Assembly (NCBI GenBank): GCA_014871385.1
Contig: CM026432.1
Span: forward strand, 3,188,150-3,252,149
From: Ceratodon purpureus
Taxonomy: Eukaryota; Streptophyta; Bryopsida; Pseudoditrichales; Ditrichaceae
DNA length: 64,000 nt
Reading direction: 5' to 3'
Under the pieces are notes generated by a model. It was not told where the DNA came from. It ran no database searches and was given only the letters and a program-made list of their open reading frames with translations. Numbering within the stretch: the first letter of the stretch is position 1; each line of letters begins with the position of its first letter. Shown in pieces: positions 1 to 12,766 of the stretch. Position numbers and translations under genes: made by a program.

Positions 1-831
1 ACAACGTACATCACTCTACCACTTTGACAGTAACAAGCAAGGCATTGCAAGCTGGAATATTGACACGGTTTTTACCTCCTAACCCCAGCCCACTAGCCTT
101 CACAGACACCAAAACTCACGCATCTAGAACCAAAAAAAAGAAAAACCAAACCCGCATCTGGGAAGCTACCCTGGCTTTATATCCCACCAAGTGAGAGCTA
201 GCTCTCCCCGAGGCGGCCCAGTGACTAACTTACCGAACCCCAATATTTTCAAATATCTAATCCCAAGGAAAACCGCTATATCGTCTGTTCCCCGAACAGC
301 CGCACCTAGCTACTAGCAAACCAACAAGCGGCCCCCAAATCTGAACAGTTGCACCTCCACCGCCTGCCACTCGCCCACGTCTAACTCACTAACTAGAATA
401 ATTATCCTCCCGCTACTATGCTACTATTTCCTCACTGCTCAGGCGTTCCTCCCCGCGCCCGGCATGCAAGCTGAGCTAGTCGACCGACGATGGACCTTCC
501 TTCCTTCCAGCTTCAGACATGACAGAATCTAAGAATCATGAAAGTCCACCCCCAGGCAAGCCGGGCTGTCCGACCGGACCCTGGATCCGCCACAAGAGCC
601 GGAGGCCGCCTCAAGCATGGGAAAGGTGCGCACTTCTTCTGCTGCTCCTCGGGGATCAACTTCGAGGGTAACTTAAAACTGCAACGACGCCTTCCACCGT
701 GAAACTTTTCCTCCCTCCACAGCTCCCATCTCCTTCTCTCTCCTCTCCCATCTACCGCTTCTGTTCATTGTACATCTGCCCTGTTGATGCATCCCCAAAC
801 CTTGTGATGAGCCCTGCAGGTATGGTAAGGC
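1..831. other. GC-richer block without a supported CDS
   Basis: This stretch is clearly richer in GC and in CT-rich tracts than the DNA to its right, so it resembles a gene edge (UTR or promoter). Two short plus-strand frames are visible: one of about 54 codons from the ATG at 539, and one of 68 codons at 699-905. Neither shows a recognisable domain. A further ATG near 617 opens only 17 codons before a GTAACT that could be a splice donor. I see no convincing gene. Confidence 0.4.
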
Positions 832-1062
832 ATTATTATTATTATCATTTTCTTCTCATTCGTCCTCCACTGCAAGCAAGCAAGTTCGGTGTCATTTGTT
901 TATAGTTCTTCAGATGTGAAAAAAGATTAATAATTATGATGTTATTATTCTGCTTATTATCATTTTCTTATTATTCCATCATTCGTTCTCCACTGTATGC
1001 AAGCAAGTTTGGTGTCATTTATTCATATATTTCAGATGTGAAAATGAAAATTAATGATGATA
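832..1062. repeat. tandem duplication, about 115-120 bp unit, two copies
   Basis: A segment starting with an ATT-rich tract, followed by TCCACTG...GCAAGCAAGTT.GGTGTCATTT and ending in CAGATGTGAAAA, occurs at about 832-943. It recurs diverged at about 951-1062. Unit boundaries are approximate. Confidence 0.75.
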
Positions 1063-1375
1063 ATATGGACAGAGTTGTTTTTTGCTGAAGGTTGGAAGGG
1101 GCGTTATTGGGGTGGTTTGTCAACAGGTGGTGAGATCATCATGAGTAAAAAAAGAGGTAAATGTTTTTCTTTTAAGAGGGGGACGGATAAGCTAATGTTG
1201 GAGCTGGGAGTATAATAATGCCCACGGGTGCACTCAAAGCCAGTGCACCGGCTTCTGTAACTTCCCTTTTGAATGGTTCATAGGGCTATCCTACGTGGTG
1301 GTCACTTCTTGTGATGAGCGTTGTCACGGGTGAAGAATGCGGATACAGTGCCCTCTTGCTCAACGGTACCAGTAA

Positions 1376-1560
1376 GTTTGGGGGAAATAAAATGGATATC
1401 CCAGAGAAAACTTAGAGCCAATCACGCGCACTAAGTGGCTTTGTACAAGTGGTAAGTTGTTTGTTACAAGTTTGGGAAAAAAAATGGATATCCCAGAGAA
1501 AACTTAGAGCCAATCACGCGCACTAAGTGGCTTTTTACAAGTGGTAAGTTTTTTGTTACA
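1376..1560. repeat. tandem duplication, 92 bp unit, two copies
   Basis: ATGGATATCCCAGAG begins at 1392 and again at 1484, giving an exact 92-bp period. The copies are nearly identical, so the duplication looks recent. A third partial copy of its end (ACAAGTGGTGAGTT) follows at about 1559. Confidence 0.9.
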
Positions 1561-1737
1561 AGTGGTGAGTTCTTTGTTACGAGAAGGACATTGTTAGTGG
1601 TAAGATGCGAAAAGATGTTGTCAAATCTTTTTTTTTCCAGTAGCTGGTTAATGGGGTTGATAGAATTTTGGAGATTCCGTTTCGGGAAGATACCTGATTC
1701 GTTTAAATATCTTGGAAGTCAAAGATTTGAGACCTGA

Positions 1738-1833
1738 GAGTCAGGTGGGTTTGAGAAAGACAGGAGACAAGGAGGTAGGAGATGCGAGTCAGGTGAGTCT
1801 GAGAAAGACAGGAGACAAGGAGGTAGGAGATGC
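1738..1833. repeat. tandem duplication, 48 bp unit, two copies
   Basis: GAGTCAGGTG...GGAGGTAGGAGATGC occurs at 1738-1785 and again at 1786-1833 with very few differences. Confidence 0.9.
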
Positions 1834-1894
1834 AGGAACGGTAGGGTAGGGTAGACAAGGATGTGCTAGAGTTGTGACAGAAGCATCTAATCTT

Positions 1895-2690
1895 TGGTAC
1901 TGATATGAATTGGCACAATGAGATGCTCAGCTACCTCACAGGATTTCTGTGCATTTCAGGAGCGTAAATGGGGTTGAATCATAAAGTTTACTCTTGTAAA
2001 TTTGAGAAGATTTTTATGGTCGCATGTACTTGTGCACTACATGACATTTGGATCTGGAGTTACCATAGTCGGATATTTTAGTTTCAGTATGTATCTTATT
2101 TATAGAAAGTAGTAAGTTTAGAATTGACTCTTAGAATAGTAAGTCAAGAGAGCAGTGAGTTAGTGGAATAGTCAGGTTTAGAACATTGAGATTGATTGGC
2201 ACGATTAGACACTGAGCTAAGTCACAGGATTTTTGTGTGTTTTATTCCTATCAATAGAATTATATTCTAGAATTTACTCCTCAACAGATGGGAAAGGTTT
2301 AAATGCTCGAATGTATTTATGTACTATATGACAGTTTCATTTAGAATTACAACTCTTACTAAGTCAATGGAATAGTAAACCGATAGAATAATGGACTTTG
2401 GAATAGTGAGACTAATTAGCACAATGATAATAATCAGTTTACATTTTATCAATGTAAATGACGTTAAGTTTTAGAATCTACTACTGTAAATTTGAGAAGG
2501 TTTAAATGCTTCAACCTATGTACTACATGATAAATGGATTTAAATTTATCATCATCAGAATGGTGAATTAGTGGAACAAAGAGCTTTGGAATAGTGAGAC
2601 TAATTGGCATGTTTAGATGCTACTTTACAAAATTTTGTACACGTTATCAATGTAATTGTGGTTAAATTTTAGAATTCACTCTTATAAAAT
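1895..2690. repeat. degenerate tandem array, about 190-290 bp period, four units
   Basis: The anchor ATTGGCACAATGAGATGC at 1909 recurs in diverged form at 2195, 2415 and 2603. Each copy is followed by related text: CACAGGATTT.TGT, then TTGAGAAGGTTTAAATGC, then TACATGAC. The copies are shortened and diverged, which suggests an old satellite-like or serially duplicated segment. Confidence 0.6.
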
Positions 2691-4194
2691 GATTAAAAGA
2701 AAATAATGATTAAAATTTTAAGAATCAAAATAAAATGAATACAAATTTTAAGAATCAAAATAAAATGACTAAAAATTTATTTTGTAAATGACCTCATAAT
2801 GAAAAATATCATTTAATGAATCAAACTAAGAGACTAAACATTTAAAATGGACACACTAGAAAGATCCTATAATTTGTAATAGTTGTAATGAAAATTTTGT
2901 ATGACTAAAATATTTATAATAATGCACTAGGATTGAAATTTTTGCTAGTTTACTGTTAAATTGTTAATAAGGTAGAAACATCATAATTTCAATATTTTAC
3001 TTTATTATTAATATTATATGATTGCATACAAAATAAGAGGTTGTACAAGAATTAACTCAATAAAATTCAAATAATGACTATTAATTATGATATACTTTAT
3101 TGATCACTTGAGAATAAACTTTTGAATATAAATGTGCCTTCAGCTACATATGCATTTTGGTTGTTAAATTCTACGCATGGATATTTTCAATTCAAAATTT
3201 TAGGGACCAATAATTTTCTAAATTTTTCTAAATAATCGAAATGGCTCAACGTTTTAATGATTTGAGTGAAAATTATTATTTTTCTTTGATAACCATTAAA
3301 TTTCTAAATGATTATTATAAATTCTTTGAATCATCAAGGAATATATATTTTAGAAAATATTTTTAAATATGACATTCCTGCATTTGAAAACTAATTTGTT
3401 TATAGTGTAAATAACTTAAATCCAATCTCAAAGTTTAAAATTGGCAAGCTAAATACTTAAAATTTTGTAGAAAATTTTAAGGAAATTAATGAAAAAAATA
3501 GAAGAAAATGCAATAGAAACAAATAACATGTATAAAACATGTCAAAATAAGATTCATTTCTTTTAAAAGGTTGTATTTATAAAATCTATTTCTTGTGAAA
3601 ATCATGGCTCAAATATACATGAATGTCAAAGGATCAATAATTGGTGTGCAACCAAAACAAATTTTAAGGTAACCATGCATCTTCATTCTACCTTCGTTCT
3701 TACTCAAATTCCAAATTTTTAGTTCAAAATTCACAAAATTTATTAATATGCAAGCACTTAGAAGGGATTTAAATTGTAGACATTGGACTCTACACTGAAG
3801 CATGAAAGGCTAATTTCTAGCTCTATGATTAATCAAATTGAATTTAAAGTCTGTCAACACATTTTTGTATTCATGCAATAAAAAACCACGTTGGCATCTC
3901 AACCACATTGATATCTCATCCTAGTGGCTTTCCATCTTATGCAACCTACACCTTAAGCTCCAACAAAATAATGGACTAAATTTATTCAAATGAATTTCAC
4001 TTACTTTTTTGTATCATTTCTTAATGCTAAGAATGGATATTGGGTGCATGAGCAAGGATTCCTTCAAAATACATAATAGCTACTTGCAATAACTAATTTT
4101 TTGGTAAAGGAAATTATAGCTCAACTCAATTGTTAATCCGATTTAAGTTCCAAAATTTACAACCAATGGTACGGTTTGGAGATAAAGAATTGGA
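2691..4194. other. AT-rich intergenic, no gene seen
   Basis: This is strongly AT-rich sequence with stops in all frames at short intervals. The only open frame near 60 codons (minus strand, 3609-3803) has no domain-like features. I see no gene. Confidence 0.7.
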
Positions 4195-4752
4195 TCAAAT
4201 GGCTTTTAAATTTGACCGCGCGGATTAGAAGATTATAGAGTTTGAAGTAAGAAACATTGAGCTTTTTTATCCTTTCAAAACAAGATCAGCTGACTGTGAC
4301 TTCTCTTTGGGTAAATTTTTGCACTATACAAGTTGGAGGTTTTGTATTAAAATGATGTACATGATGTCAGTTACTTGTGCACCAAATTTTAAAGTTCACA
4401 AAAAGGCGTAGCATTGTGAAAAACAATGTATATGGAACACATGTTCATGTTATTGTTAATACTCATTTAATTTTTTTGATAAACCATTTTTTGTTAAAAT
4501 GAAGATCCATGCGATCAAAACAAATGTCTATGTCTATTCTTGAAGTATAAAAATTTATAAAAAACAATTTTTTAAAAAAAAAAATCTCTACATTTTGTGT
4601 GATAAAGAAAAAGTTTTTTTCATGCTCGACTGAAAATAATGATTAAACTTTGGCTCTTTATAGAATGAAAATCTTCCACAATATAAGAGGTGCCCGAGTG
4701 TAGGAAAAATCGCTTTGGGCACCATAAATATTTTTTCCAATGTCTACTGCAA

Positions 4753-4844
<92 letters not shown>

Positions 4845-4975
4845 CTCTCGTAAAGCTCTTGCAATTCCCTATGTCTACAAAAAATTTCAAAAACTTACAT
4901 CCAAAATTGACATCGTAAAAACGTGCACAAAAATTCAAAAAGCCCATTCTAGGAATTTGGCTGTTTAGGGGTTAA
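4195..4975 (+). mobile_element. TTAA-flanked non-autonomous element, copy A
   Basis: The right end reads CTGTTTAGGGGTTAA at 4961-4975. The interior from about 4213 onward matches the reverse complement of the element at 50,092-50,989, for example the block GTTCATGTTATTGTTAATAC and the block around GATCAGCTGACT. The left terminus is not clean, so 4195 is approximate. The copy contains the long AT microsatellite and encodes no protein. Confidence 0.6.
4761..4842. repeat. (AT)41 microsatellite
   Basis: About 82 bp of uninterrupted AT dinucleotide, preceded by an A-run. It lies inside TTAA copy A and is absent at the matching place in the copy at 50.1-51.0 kb, so it arose after the copies diverged. 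Confidence 0.97.
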
Positions 4976-5099
4976 AGGTGAAGTTGGAAGTAGCCTATTT
5001 GCAACCCCAGTGTATTTATAAAAATTATAATCTAAATTTTCGTGCATTGAACTAATCTCTAAAATTTGTTAACCATTCTTTCCAAGAAACACTCCAAAC

Positions 5100-5261
5100 T
5101 AACCATTTTTCAAGCAAATGAAAAATGAAAAATAAAATCTTTCTTTGAATCTCCATCAATGTGATCACACCTAAGACTAATAGAAGATCATTCATAAAGA
5201 AAAATCATTAAATTTGACAACAAAGAATGAAAAATATATAATTGCTCACCATTTGACTCAA

Positions 5262-5318
<57 letters not shown>

Positions 5319-6030
5319 TGAAGTATGTAAATTTTTTTTTTTCCTACCTTATCCAAATAGAATCAACATAATTTCACTTCTCATGATGTCAAATTCTTGC
5401 ATAAGGCAAGGTCTGAATTTTATACTAGTATGGTGCAAATGATAATAGTTTATTATTATCCATATTTTAGAAGTTGCAAAGAGACGTAGCACTGTGAAAA
5501 GACTTGTGAAAGTAACATGGGTTCATGTTGTTGCTAACATTCATTTATTTATTTTTGTTAATTTTTTTGTTAAAAAATTTCAACCCATATGGTCAAAACA
5601 AAGGTTCATGTCTAACATTGAATGTTAGAAAAAATGAACAAAAACTCTATTATTTATGTGACAAAGAATCATTATTTTTTTCATCCTCATCTAAAAAGGT
5701 GAGAATTTTTTTAATTCCCCATGGAATGTATTTTTTTCACTATGGAATTTTTAAATTTAAATTTTTTTAATAATCTCAAAAGTAATTATGTTAATTAATT
5801 ACTAAAAAAATCTCACAGGTGGTAAAAGAATGGAGCCTAAATTTTCGAGCTGCCCTTCATCAAGAAAATATGACTTAAAGGAGCATAAATATCATACAAA
5901 ATTAAAAGTAAAAAATATACCAATACAAAGCTCTTACAATCCTTTACATCCACAATTGTATTCTATAAAATCACATTAAAATTGACATTGTAGAAACTTG
6001 CCCAAAATCCCAATCATTTGTTCAACAAAC
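5100..6030 (+). mobile_element. TTAA-family element, copy B (degenerate)
   Basis: This region is homologous to copy A in the same orientation. Shared segments include the GTAGCACTGTGAAAAGACTTG block near 5487, the GTTCATGTTGTTGCTAAC block near 5520, and AAAGCTCTTACAATCC near 5930. Both ends are eroded, and the right end abuts the short element at 6033. No coding capacity is seen. Confidence 0.5.
5265..5313. repeat. (AT)n microsatellite
   Basis: About 49 bp of perfect AT dinucleotide inside copy B. Its position in the element differs from that of the larger AT tract in copy A. Confidence 0.95.
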
Positions 6031-6032
6031 AA

Positions 6033-6390
6033 TTAACCCTTAAACGACATTTTGGGTCCTGGGTGGGCAGCCCGGACGGAATCTAAATCTTTTTTCCCCC
6101 AAAAATGGCGCTGCAGTGCACTGTAGCGCCGCACTGTAGCACTGTATCATTGGAGCACTGCTGAACTTCAACTGCCCCAACCTCAAAACTTGTTCAATTT
6201 GATAACTTTGATTGCTTACCAACGATTCCACAATCTATCAAATGAGGCGAAAATTTGGAATCTAGATCGCTTTTTCAATAGCTTTCCAACGCAACAAGTC
6301 TCGCTTGATTTGGTTGAGAAATGAAACTTTTGTCTCCAATTATTCCTTAAAACCCAGCCCCTCGGGCTGGGTATGACGTTTAAGGCTTAA
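6033..6390. mobile_element. short TTAA-flanked MITE-like element, copy C
   Basis: The left end is TTAACCCTTAAACGAC and the right end GACGTTTAAGGCTTAA. These are inverted repeats matching at about 14 of 16 positions, 358 bp apart, and each edge carries TTAA. The interior is GC-richer, with CAGCCC/GGGCTG stretches near both ends, and has no coding potential. Confidence 0.65.
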
Positions 6391-8328
6391 GTCATCAATT
6401 GGGTCATCCCAAAATAAAATTTAAATACAAATAAGTAGTGTTTTCCATTCGAAAAATATAATTAATGGCCAGTATACTCTATGAATTATTGTGAAAAAAT
6501 GAAATTCTATAACAAATGTCAAATGTGGAACTTTGAGTTTACATACACAAGGTGAATTCTATTACTCAAGGATCGTCGAACTTATTTTAGATGTCATAGT
6601 ACCTTGAATCTTATGTGTACTAGCCATTTTAGAACACAAAACTATATTACGAGTGGAATACTCTCCGGCAAACCTACGGGCAGTATGATTAGGATAACTC
6701 TATTGTCACATGAGAGTATTATTGGGCAGGTCAGACCGGGTCACCCCTCTTTACGTGTGGCCTCTGACATACACTGACAGTCACTAGAGTACTTGCCTGG
6801 TGACTGGAGCAGCAGGTCACAAGTTCCATGTTGGAGACAGACTCACTTGATGGAGCTGCATCCTCGCCCATTTGAAGCAAGCTCCATGGACCATATGTAA
6901 TACAATACCACAATCCGCACTTTGCGATTACGAAGCACAAGCGTCTTTCTAATCCTGCTTTCGCCAACTAGTTGCGTTCAATTACAGCACTGCAAAGTAA
7001 ACATTACGAGCTGCTTGTTTGCCGGAGCCCGTACTGTATTGTATTGGTGGTCTTCCAAAGATGTACTATACATAGCGGCATGTAGTATCAACTAACTTGT
7101 TTGGCTCAAGTGAAGAATCTGTAAATGATGCTGGAGTATATTGATTACGTCAAGTTTAACTGCCCTTTTTGTGTTTGACAATGTGTTCATTGAGGTGCTG
7201 AGTGCTGAGCTGTTTGGTGGGAACTTCATCATCCGCTTACATAAGTCAAGTTTCGTTTAAAGATAACCCGAGGTACATTTGTACATGTCATGTCAGCTTC
7301 AAAAGAGGCTGGAATTCTTCTACTTTTTTGTATTCTTTCAAAAGCCTATGTATGGGTTACATTGCAAGTGTGAATAAACTTTATGTTGCTTCCCAGACAA
7401 TACTCCGCATCGGTTTGTTTTAAGCTATATTTTTCCTTTCGCAAGTACAGTACAGTAGTAGTGTTTTAACTTACACTGCTCATTTATTCGATTCTTGGAC
7501 TTAGAAGGAAAGAAAATGAAGGTCCTAGCTCGAGTACAAATTGGATGGGGATTAAACTTTGTGTGAACAACTAACAACAAAATAGAACTGGCAAAAGCAA
7601 ATTCTATGTACTCATATTCCTTGTTACAAGTTTTCTTGAGACCAATCCGCCATGAAAGTCTGTCCATAAGGTCGTAATCCGCGGATTGTCTTGTGTCTCT
7701 TTCAGCTCCCCTGTTATGGCATCGTTAGGACAGACACACTTCTTGCCACTCAATGAATAGGCTGATCAATGCCAACATTTAATGAAGCTAGCGAACACAC
7801 CTACTTTCTCCTAATCCTCCAAAGTGGTGATTATGTACATCATATGATTCATATACTATTTAGGGTGACTCATCAACACAAGGTCGTAATACTGTATTGA
7901 ATTGAGTGTATTTGCAATATGTATGGCATGATTCTATGGATATTTGTACTTCATCACAACAGCCGTGTACACACTCCTTTGAAAACTGGACTCTAGTAAT
8001 AGATCGTCTAAAACTGGACTCTAAAAATTGAAGGCTTTGAATTTGGATACAAGCCAAAAGCTTTCGGGATGGATCATACAAATTCTTTGTTAAATCTTTT
8101 GTTGATGTGTATTAGTGTAAGCCCATTTTATCATAGTTACATATATATGTTTTTGCAACACCCTTTCCCAATATTATACATAACTTTGTGATGAAATCAA
8201 AAAATTTAACGTCTGGATCACCTGATATGTTTTGGAGCTTCTGAATCGTTTTGAGCATAGATATATTTCACACATGATAGAAGAGAGAAATTAAAACCAA
8301 ACTTCACACAATAGAACCTGATAAGTTT
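6391..8328. other. intergenic; possible 3' UTR-like island, no CDS supported
   Basis: Base composition rises between about 6.66 and 8.08 kb. AATAAA followed by a TTGTTTTAAG tail near 7374-7425 resembles a plant polyadenylation region on the plus strand. None of the short frames here (6731-6967 minus, 7202-7423 plus, 7425-7667 minus, 7860-8081 minus) has a recognisable domain. A remnant gene or a long UTR is possible. Confidence 0.35.
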
Positions 8329-8470
8329 CTATTTTTTTATTTTTTTATTTTATTTTTTATTTTTTATTTTATTTTTTGTTTTTTTATTTTTTTATTTTTT
8401 TGTTCAAACACATGGATAATTTCCATTGATAAGGAAAGAATACAAGGGGGCCTGGGGAACAAGTCCCCGA
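8329..8470 (-). mobile_element. probable LINE 3' end with A-rich tail (minus strand)
   Basis: Read on the minus strand, a segment containing CTTGTATTCTTTCC and ATCAATGGAAATTATCC runs directly into an A-rich tail of the form (A4-6 T)n at 8329-8403. A short 3' end of this kind followed by an A-rich tail is typical of plant non-LTR retrotransposons. No reverse transcriptase is visible beside it, so it would be a severely truncated copy. A simple T-rich repeat is the alternative. Confidence 0.45.
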
Positions 8471-8856
8471 CAAAAAATTCAAATTTTAAATTTGATTTTT
8501 TAGAATCAGTATTATACATGCATGGCCAAAGTGGCACTATAGTGCCAAATAATTAATTATTTTTGAACTTTTGAATTTGGTAGATCTAATTTGGTCATGA
8601 TTCCAATATTTTTAGTACAAAAATGAATTTCTATTTAAAGAAAAATGGATTTTTTGGCACCTCAAAAAAGGACTTAATTTTTTCCAAACTAGCCATGCAT
8701 GTATTGTATTCACAAGGTCATGATCTCGAAGATCTCATGCACGATTTTCAATTTTTTTATGAAAAATACATTTTAGTCTAAAACGAGAAAGTGCCTACTA
8801 TTATTATTTCAATACTTTCATGTTTTGTGTAGCATAATGTCTATCTCCTTTAAGTT

Positions 8857-9786
8857 TTAATCCCTAAAGACCTGACATTTGTTTGAAAGATTATTGGAAT
8901 TTTAGGCAAGTTCTTGCAATATCAATTTTGAATGTAATTTTTTGAAAAAAATAAATTGTGGACGTAGCAAATCAAAATATTTATGTATGTATGTAGTATT
9001 TTGATTGATTAAGCATCTAGAAAAAGGTTATGCTCCTTTAAATCATATTTCTTAGTAAAGAAAACCCCTACTTTATTTGCTACATCACTTTATTACCTTT
9101 GAAATTCTTCATACAAATAATTAATATGTCAACCTTTCAAATTGTCAAAGAAAATGTGCTTCATAGTGGAAAATATTCATTTGACAAAGAATGAGTTTTC
9201 TGGTGGTTTTTTGTGAAGATGCAAAAATAATTCTTTACTACATAAAAGATAAAAAAAATTGTTCACTTTTTCTTTTCCTTCTTTCTACTCCAAAATTAGA
9301 CATAAATTATGTTTTGACTACATGTATTCAATTTCTATAATAAATTGAGTCTACAATAAATAAAATGTGTTTTGGCAATCACATGAATCCATGTCCCTTC
9401 CATAGCTCTTTCCACAATGTTACACTCTTTTACAACCTCTAAAATTTGGTGTACAAGAAATCAACATCATGTAAACCACACTTAAAAAAATAAAATTATA
9501 CCCTATGTATTCTATATTCTTGACATCAAGTCTCAAGAGAAGTCAAAGTTTGTTGATCTTATTTTGGTAAGATAGAAAACAACAACTTAACCTATTCCAA
9601 ATTCCTTAATTTTCCAATCCACATAGTCAAATTTATTAAAATATAATAAAATATACTAGATCTTCTAATAGTCTTGGACAAAATCATATGGTTAGAATGC
9701 AAAAAAAACTTCTTTTTTGATTATTTCACTTTTTGTTTTATAAATGACAATTTTAGAATGTTTTTGGTGAAAAATGGTCAAAAAAT
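8857..9786 (-). mobile_element. TTAA-family element, copy D (inverted relative to A and B)
   Basis: The left end TTAATCCCTAAAG at 8857 corresponds to TTAACCTCTAAAC of the 50.1-kb copy. The interior shares CTAAAATTTGGTGTACAAG near 9450, TCAAATTTATTAA near 9628, and TTTTTGGTGAAAAATGGTCA at about 9762. The right terminus is eroded. No ORF is seen. Confidence 0.55.
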
Positions 9787-10347
9787 ACATGATTCGTAAT
9801 ACTTTTTCAAATAACTCTAATTTTCAAAGCATTCAGATCACCGCAACTCTTTCTCTTTGGTGAAACAAAAGAATATGTCCCATTGCCATAGTTTTGGAGT
9901 AACAACAAAGAAACAAAGTTATTCCTCGTGTACTGTTGTACTATTCTTCTTGTGTATGACCATAGATTGTACATCTAAGTTGTTAGTTAGTAAGTAAATT
10001 GAATACTTAGTGCCCAGACCACAACATGATCTGAGTCTACTGTCTCGTTGTCTTCCACCAAGAAACCAGGTCATGACGCACATGCTTTGTATTGATTATC
10101 GCAACTTAGACTAATCAGATGAACTTGCAACATGGCAGAGCAGTGTATCACAGGTAGATACACATCAGAATTTCCCGAGAAGTTCGGAATTTTGGGGGTG
10201 AGAGTACGGTGAGACCATGAGAGCCATGCAGTGATTTTTCCTCAAGTGCTTATAGACAGTTTACTACACTTCAATTTTTTTGTGGCTAATTTGTGTTAAG
10301 GATTTTTGAAAATCCGTGGAAAAAATTAGCCAAACACCCGAAATACA

Positions 10348-10815
10348 TTAACCCCTAAAGTTGAAAGGCCTCAAAACTGCCAAAAACCCTTAAAATTAGA
10401 CTCTTTCAATATAAGGTGTAAGTTTTGAAGTTTTGATGTATTTTGGGGGAATTAACCGTAGGATCTAGTACCTTACTTGTACATGTATATGTACCCCATA
10501 TATTAGATTCAAACTCCTCACGGTTTGTGAGATCATAACGTTCTAAGTTGAAAGAAAAGCTTTTTTTCCTTGTTGCAAAATGGGTTTCAAGTGTTTCGTG
10601 AGCCAAAAAACCAATTTCGAAAGCAAACTAGATGTGAGGCTCTTCAAATTCTTGTTCCTGGATGAGTTAGGAATATGTCCATGGAATTTTTTTCCCTCAT
10701 ACGACCTACAAAACCTAATGAAATGCTAAATTTTTCACATGGAGGTATGCTGAAATACAAATACGAAGGCCGGTCTATGATAGTAAAAAAGACATACGGA
10801 TATCATTCCATTATC
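10348..10815 (+). mobile_element. TTAA-family element, subfamily 2, copy E (left part)
   Basis: It begins TTAACCCCTAAAGTTGAAAGG. About 470 bp align with 11,898-12,385 at roughly 80% by eye, sharing GGATCTAGTACCTT, GTACATGTATATGTACCCC and GCCGGTCTATGATA. The right terminus is not identifiable, so the end given marks where the similarity stops. Confidence 0.55.
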
Positions 10816-11897
10816 ATGTAAGTATTATTTAGATTTTAGTGTAAAGCAGAGAATTTCAACCAGTAATTTGGTCTTCCAATTTGGATGACTTTACACTACT
10901 TGGGACTAGCGTGGAATGTCCTTGAACCAACCACAACCCAAAACCGATCAGGCCTGATTTCTAGATTGTGAAAAAATAGATGTACCTCATTTGTACATTA
11001 GAGCTTCTTATGACTTCTAGGTCTGGTACACTTTTCACTTACAAAATTCGTAATTAACCGGTTTTTTGATATTTAATTCCGGAGAAACTGCCTTCAGCAT
11101 CATTCTTGTTATGCCTTCGATGAAACATTACAAAAAATACATAGCAGCGCCACACCTAAACCAAAATCCTTAAGTTCGCGGTTCAAAGACATTCTACCCT
11201 ACTGCTGAAGTGGCAACTCCAGTGGGCTTGGGAGACAAGAAAACAGACATGGCAGAATTAGAAAGTCAGCTCCAGGATTTGCAGGAATGGGGGACCCTAT
11301 TCTATTACCTTTCCCCTTCAATTGTGATTTTGTATAATTAGAAAGCATAATTACTTAAATTAGAGGGGGATATAATCTTCTCTCTTAACGTGCGCCTAAT
11401 CATGGAGGCCTTCACTTGATCTGTACTTTGTACTGCCTGAATCAAACTTCGATTGAGGATCCACCCAAGGTCAACAAATTGAGCTGGCCCCACTTATCAT
11501 TATTTTATTCTACTTCAAAAAAACATTCCCCCCCATTTTTCACTCTTGTTTTTTCACCATGCTCTTCAGGAATTGAAAGTCATCTCCGACTAACCAAATG
11601 AATTATGGTGAATTTTTACCATGATTTTAAAGTGCCCATACTTTTAAATTTATTAGACTAACATTTATCTAATTTAAAGCTTAAAACAAGGAACATTTTT
11701 TCGGATTATTTCAATGGAATTAGTGTTTTTACAGTCCCAAGTTTGTAGCTCTTCTAGAATGTGATTTTTTTTTCATGGATATGCATTTTCAGTACATTTT
11801 AATGTATGCTTGTCATGAGATTATTATTCACTATAAAAAGGAATAATCTCTGTAAGATTTTTTACCTATATTATGTCAATACAAAGATGCAAAATGA

Positions 11898-12766
11898 TTA
11901 ACCTCAAAAATTGAAAGGCCTCAAAATTGCCAAAAACCCTCAAAATTGCCAAAAACCCTCAAAACTAGCATCTTTAATACAAGGTGTAAGTTTTTAAGTT
12001 TTGATGTATTTTGGGAAAAAATACCCATAGGATCTAGTACCTTGTACATGTATATGTACCCCAAATCTTATATTCAAACTCCTTACAATTTGTGATATCA
12101 TAATGTTCTAAGTTGGAAAAAAAGTTTTTTTCCCTTGTTGCAATACAAATGGGGTTGAAGTGTTTTGTAAGCCAAAAAAAAAAAAATCAAATTCAAAAAG
12201 TAAATTTGACTTAAGGCTCTTTAAATTCTTGTTCCTAAGTGGGTTATGAATATCTCCATGCACTTTTTACACTCGTACAACCTGTAAAACCTAAAGAAAT
12301 GCTTGATTTTTCACATGAAGGTATGCTCAAAATTCAAATATACATGCCGGTCTATGATATTAAAAAAGATATATGGAGAAATATTGGATTGAAAATCCGA
12401 GCGGTGAGATCATGCCTTAAAATTGCATTTACATGTATAAAAAACAAAACTTGAAAAAAGTAAAATCTCAAATTTCGGTGAATTTTTGAAGTTTCTATAA
12501 TCTAGGTAATTTTGGGCAGATTTTGAGGATAAATGAGCACATACTATAGTTTTGGGAAGAATTCAACATGCCCTAATAGGGTTTTCAAACTTAGAGAGAG
12601 AATATCTCCTAAATAGAATTTGAAGCATAAATGGTCTTGTTGGAAAGGTATGGAAAAACTCTACGATTTGTCAAAAGTACAACTTCACAGAATCTAAATT
12701 TAGTAATTGGGAGCTTATCCAAAGTCAAATTGACCACAATTTGGTCGATTCCGACTTAGGGATTAA
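11898..12766 (+). mobile_element. TTAA-family element, subfamily 2, copy F
   Basis: The left end is TTAACCTCAAAAATTGAAAGG, and a plausible right end GACTTAGGGATTAA lies at 12,753-12,766, giving 869 bp. It has an internal tandem duplication of CAAAAACCCTCAAAATTGC near 11,930-11,960 that copy E lacks. The open frame at 12,239-12,454 is incidental. Confidence 0.55.

Noticed and set aside
617..667. Short ATG frame MGKVRT... followed by GTAACT, recalling the start of ribosomal protein eS17
   Set aside because: Only the first six residues look similar and no downstream exon of that protein was found.
4658..4968. Open frames of alternating Tyr and Ile on both strands
   Set aside because: They are translations of the (AT)41 microsatellite and carry no coding information.
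10060..10111. CIDYRNL-like peptide resembling a gypsy reverse transcriptase motif
   Set aside because: Only seven residues match, a stop follows immediately, and no neighbouring RT, integrase or LTR sequence supports it.
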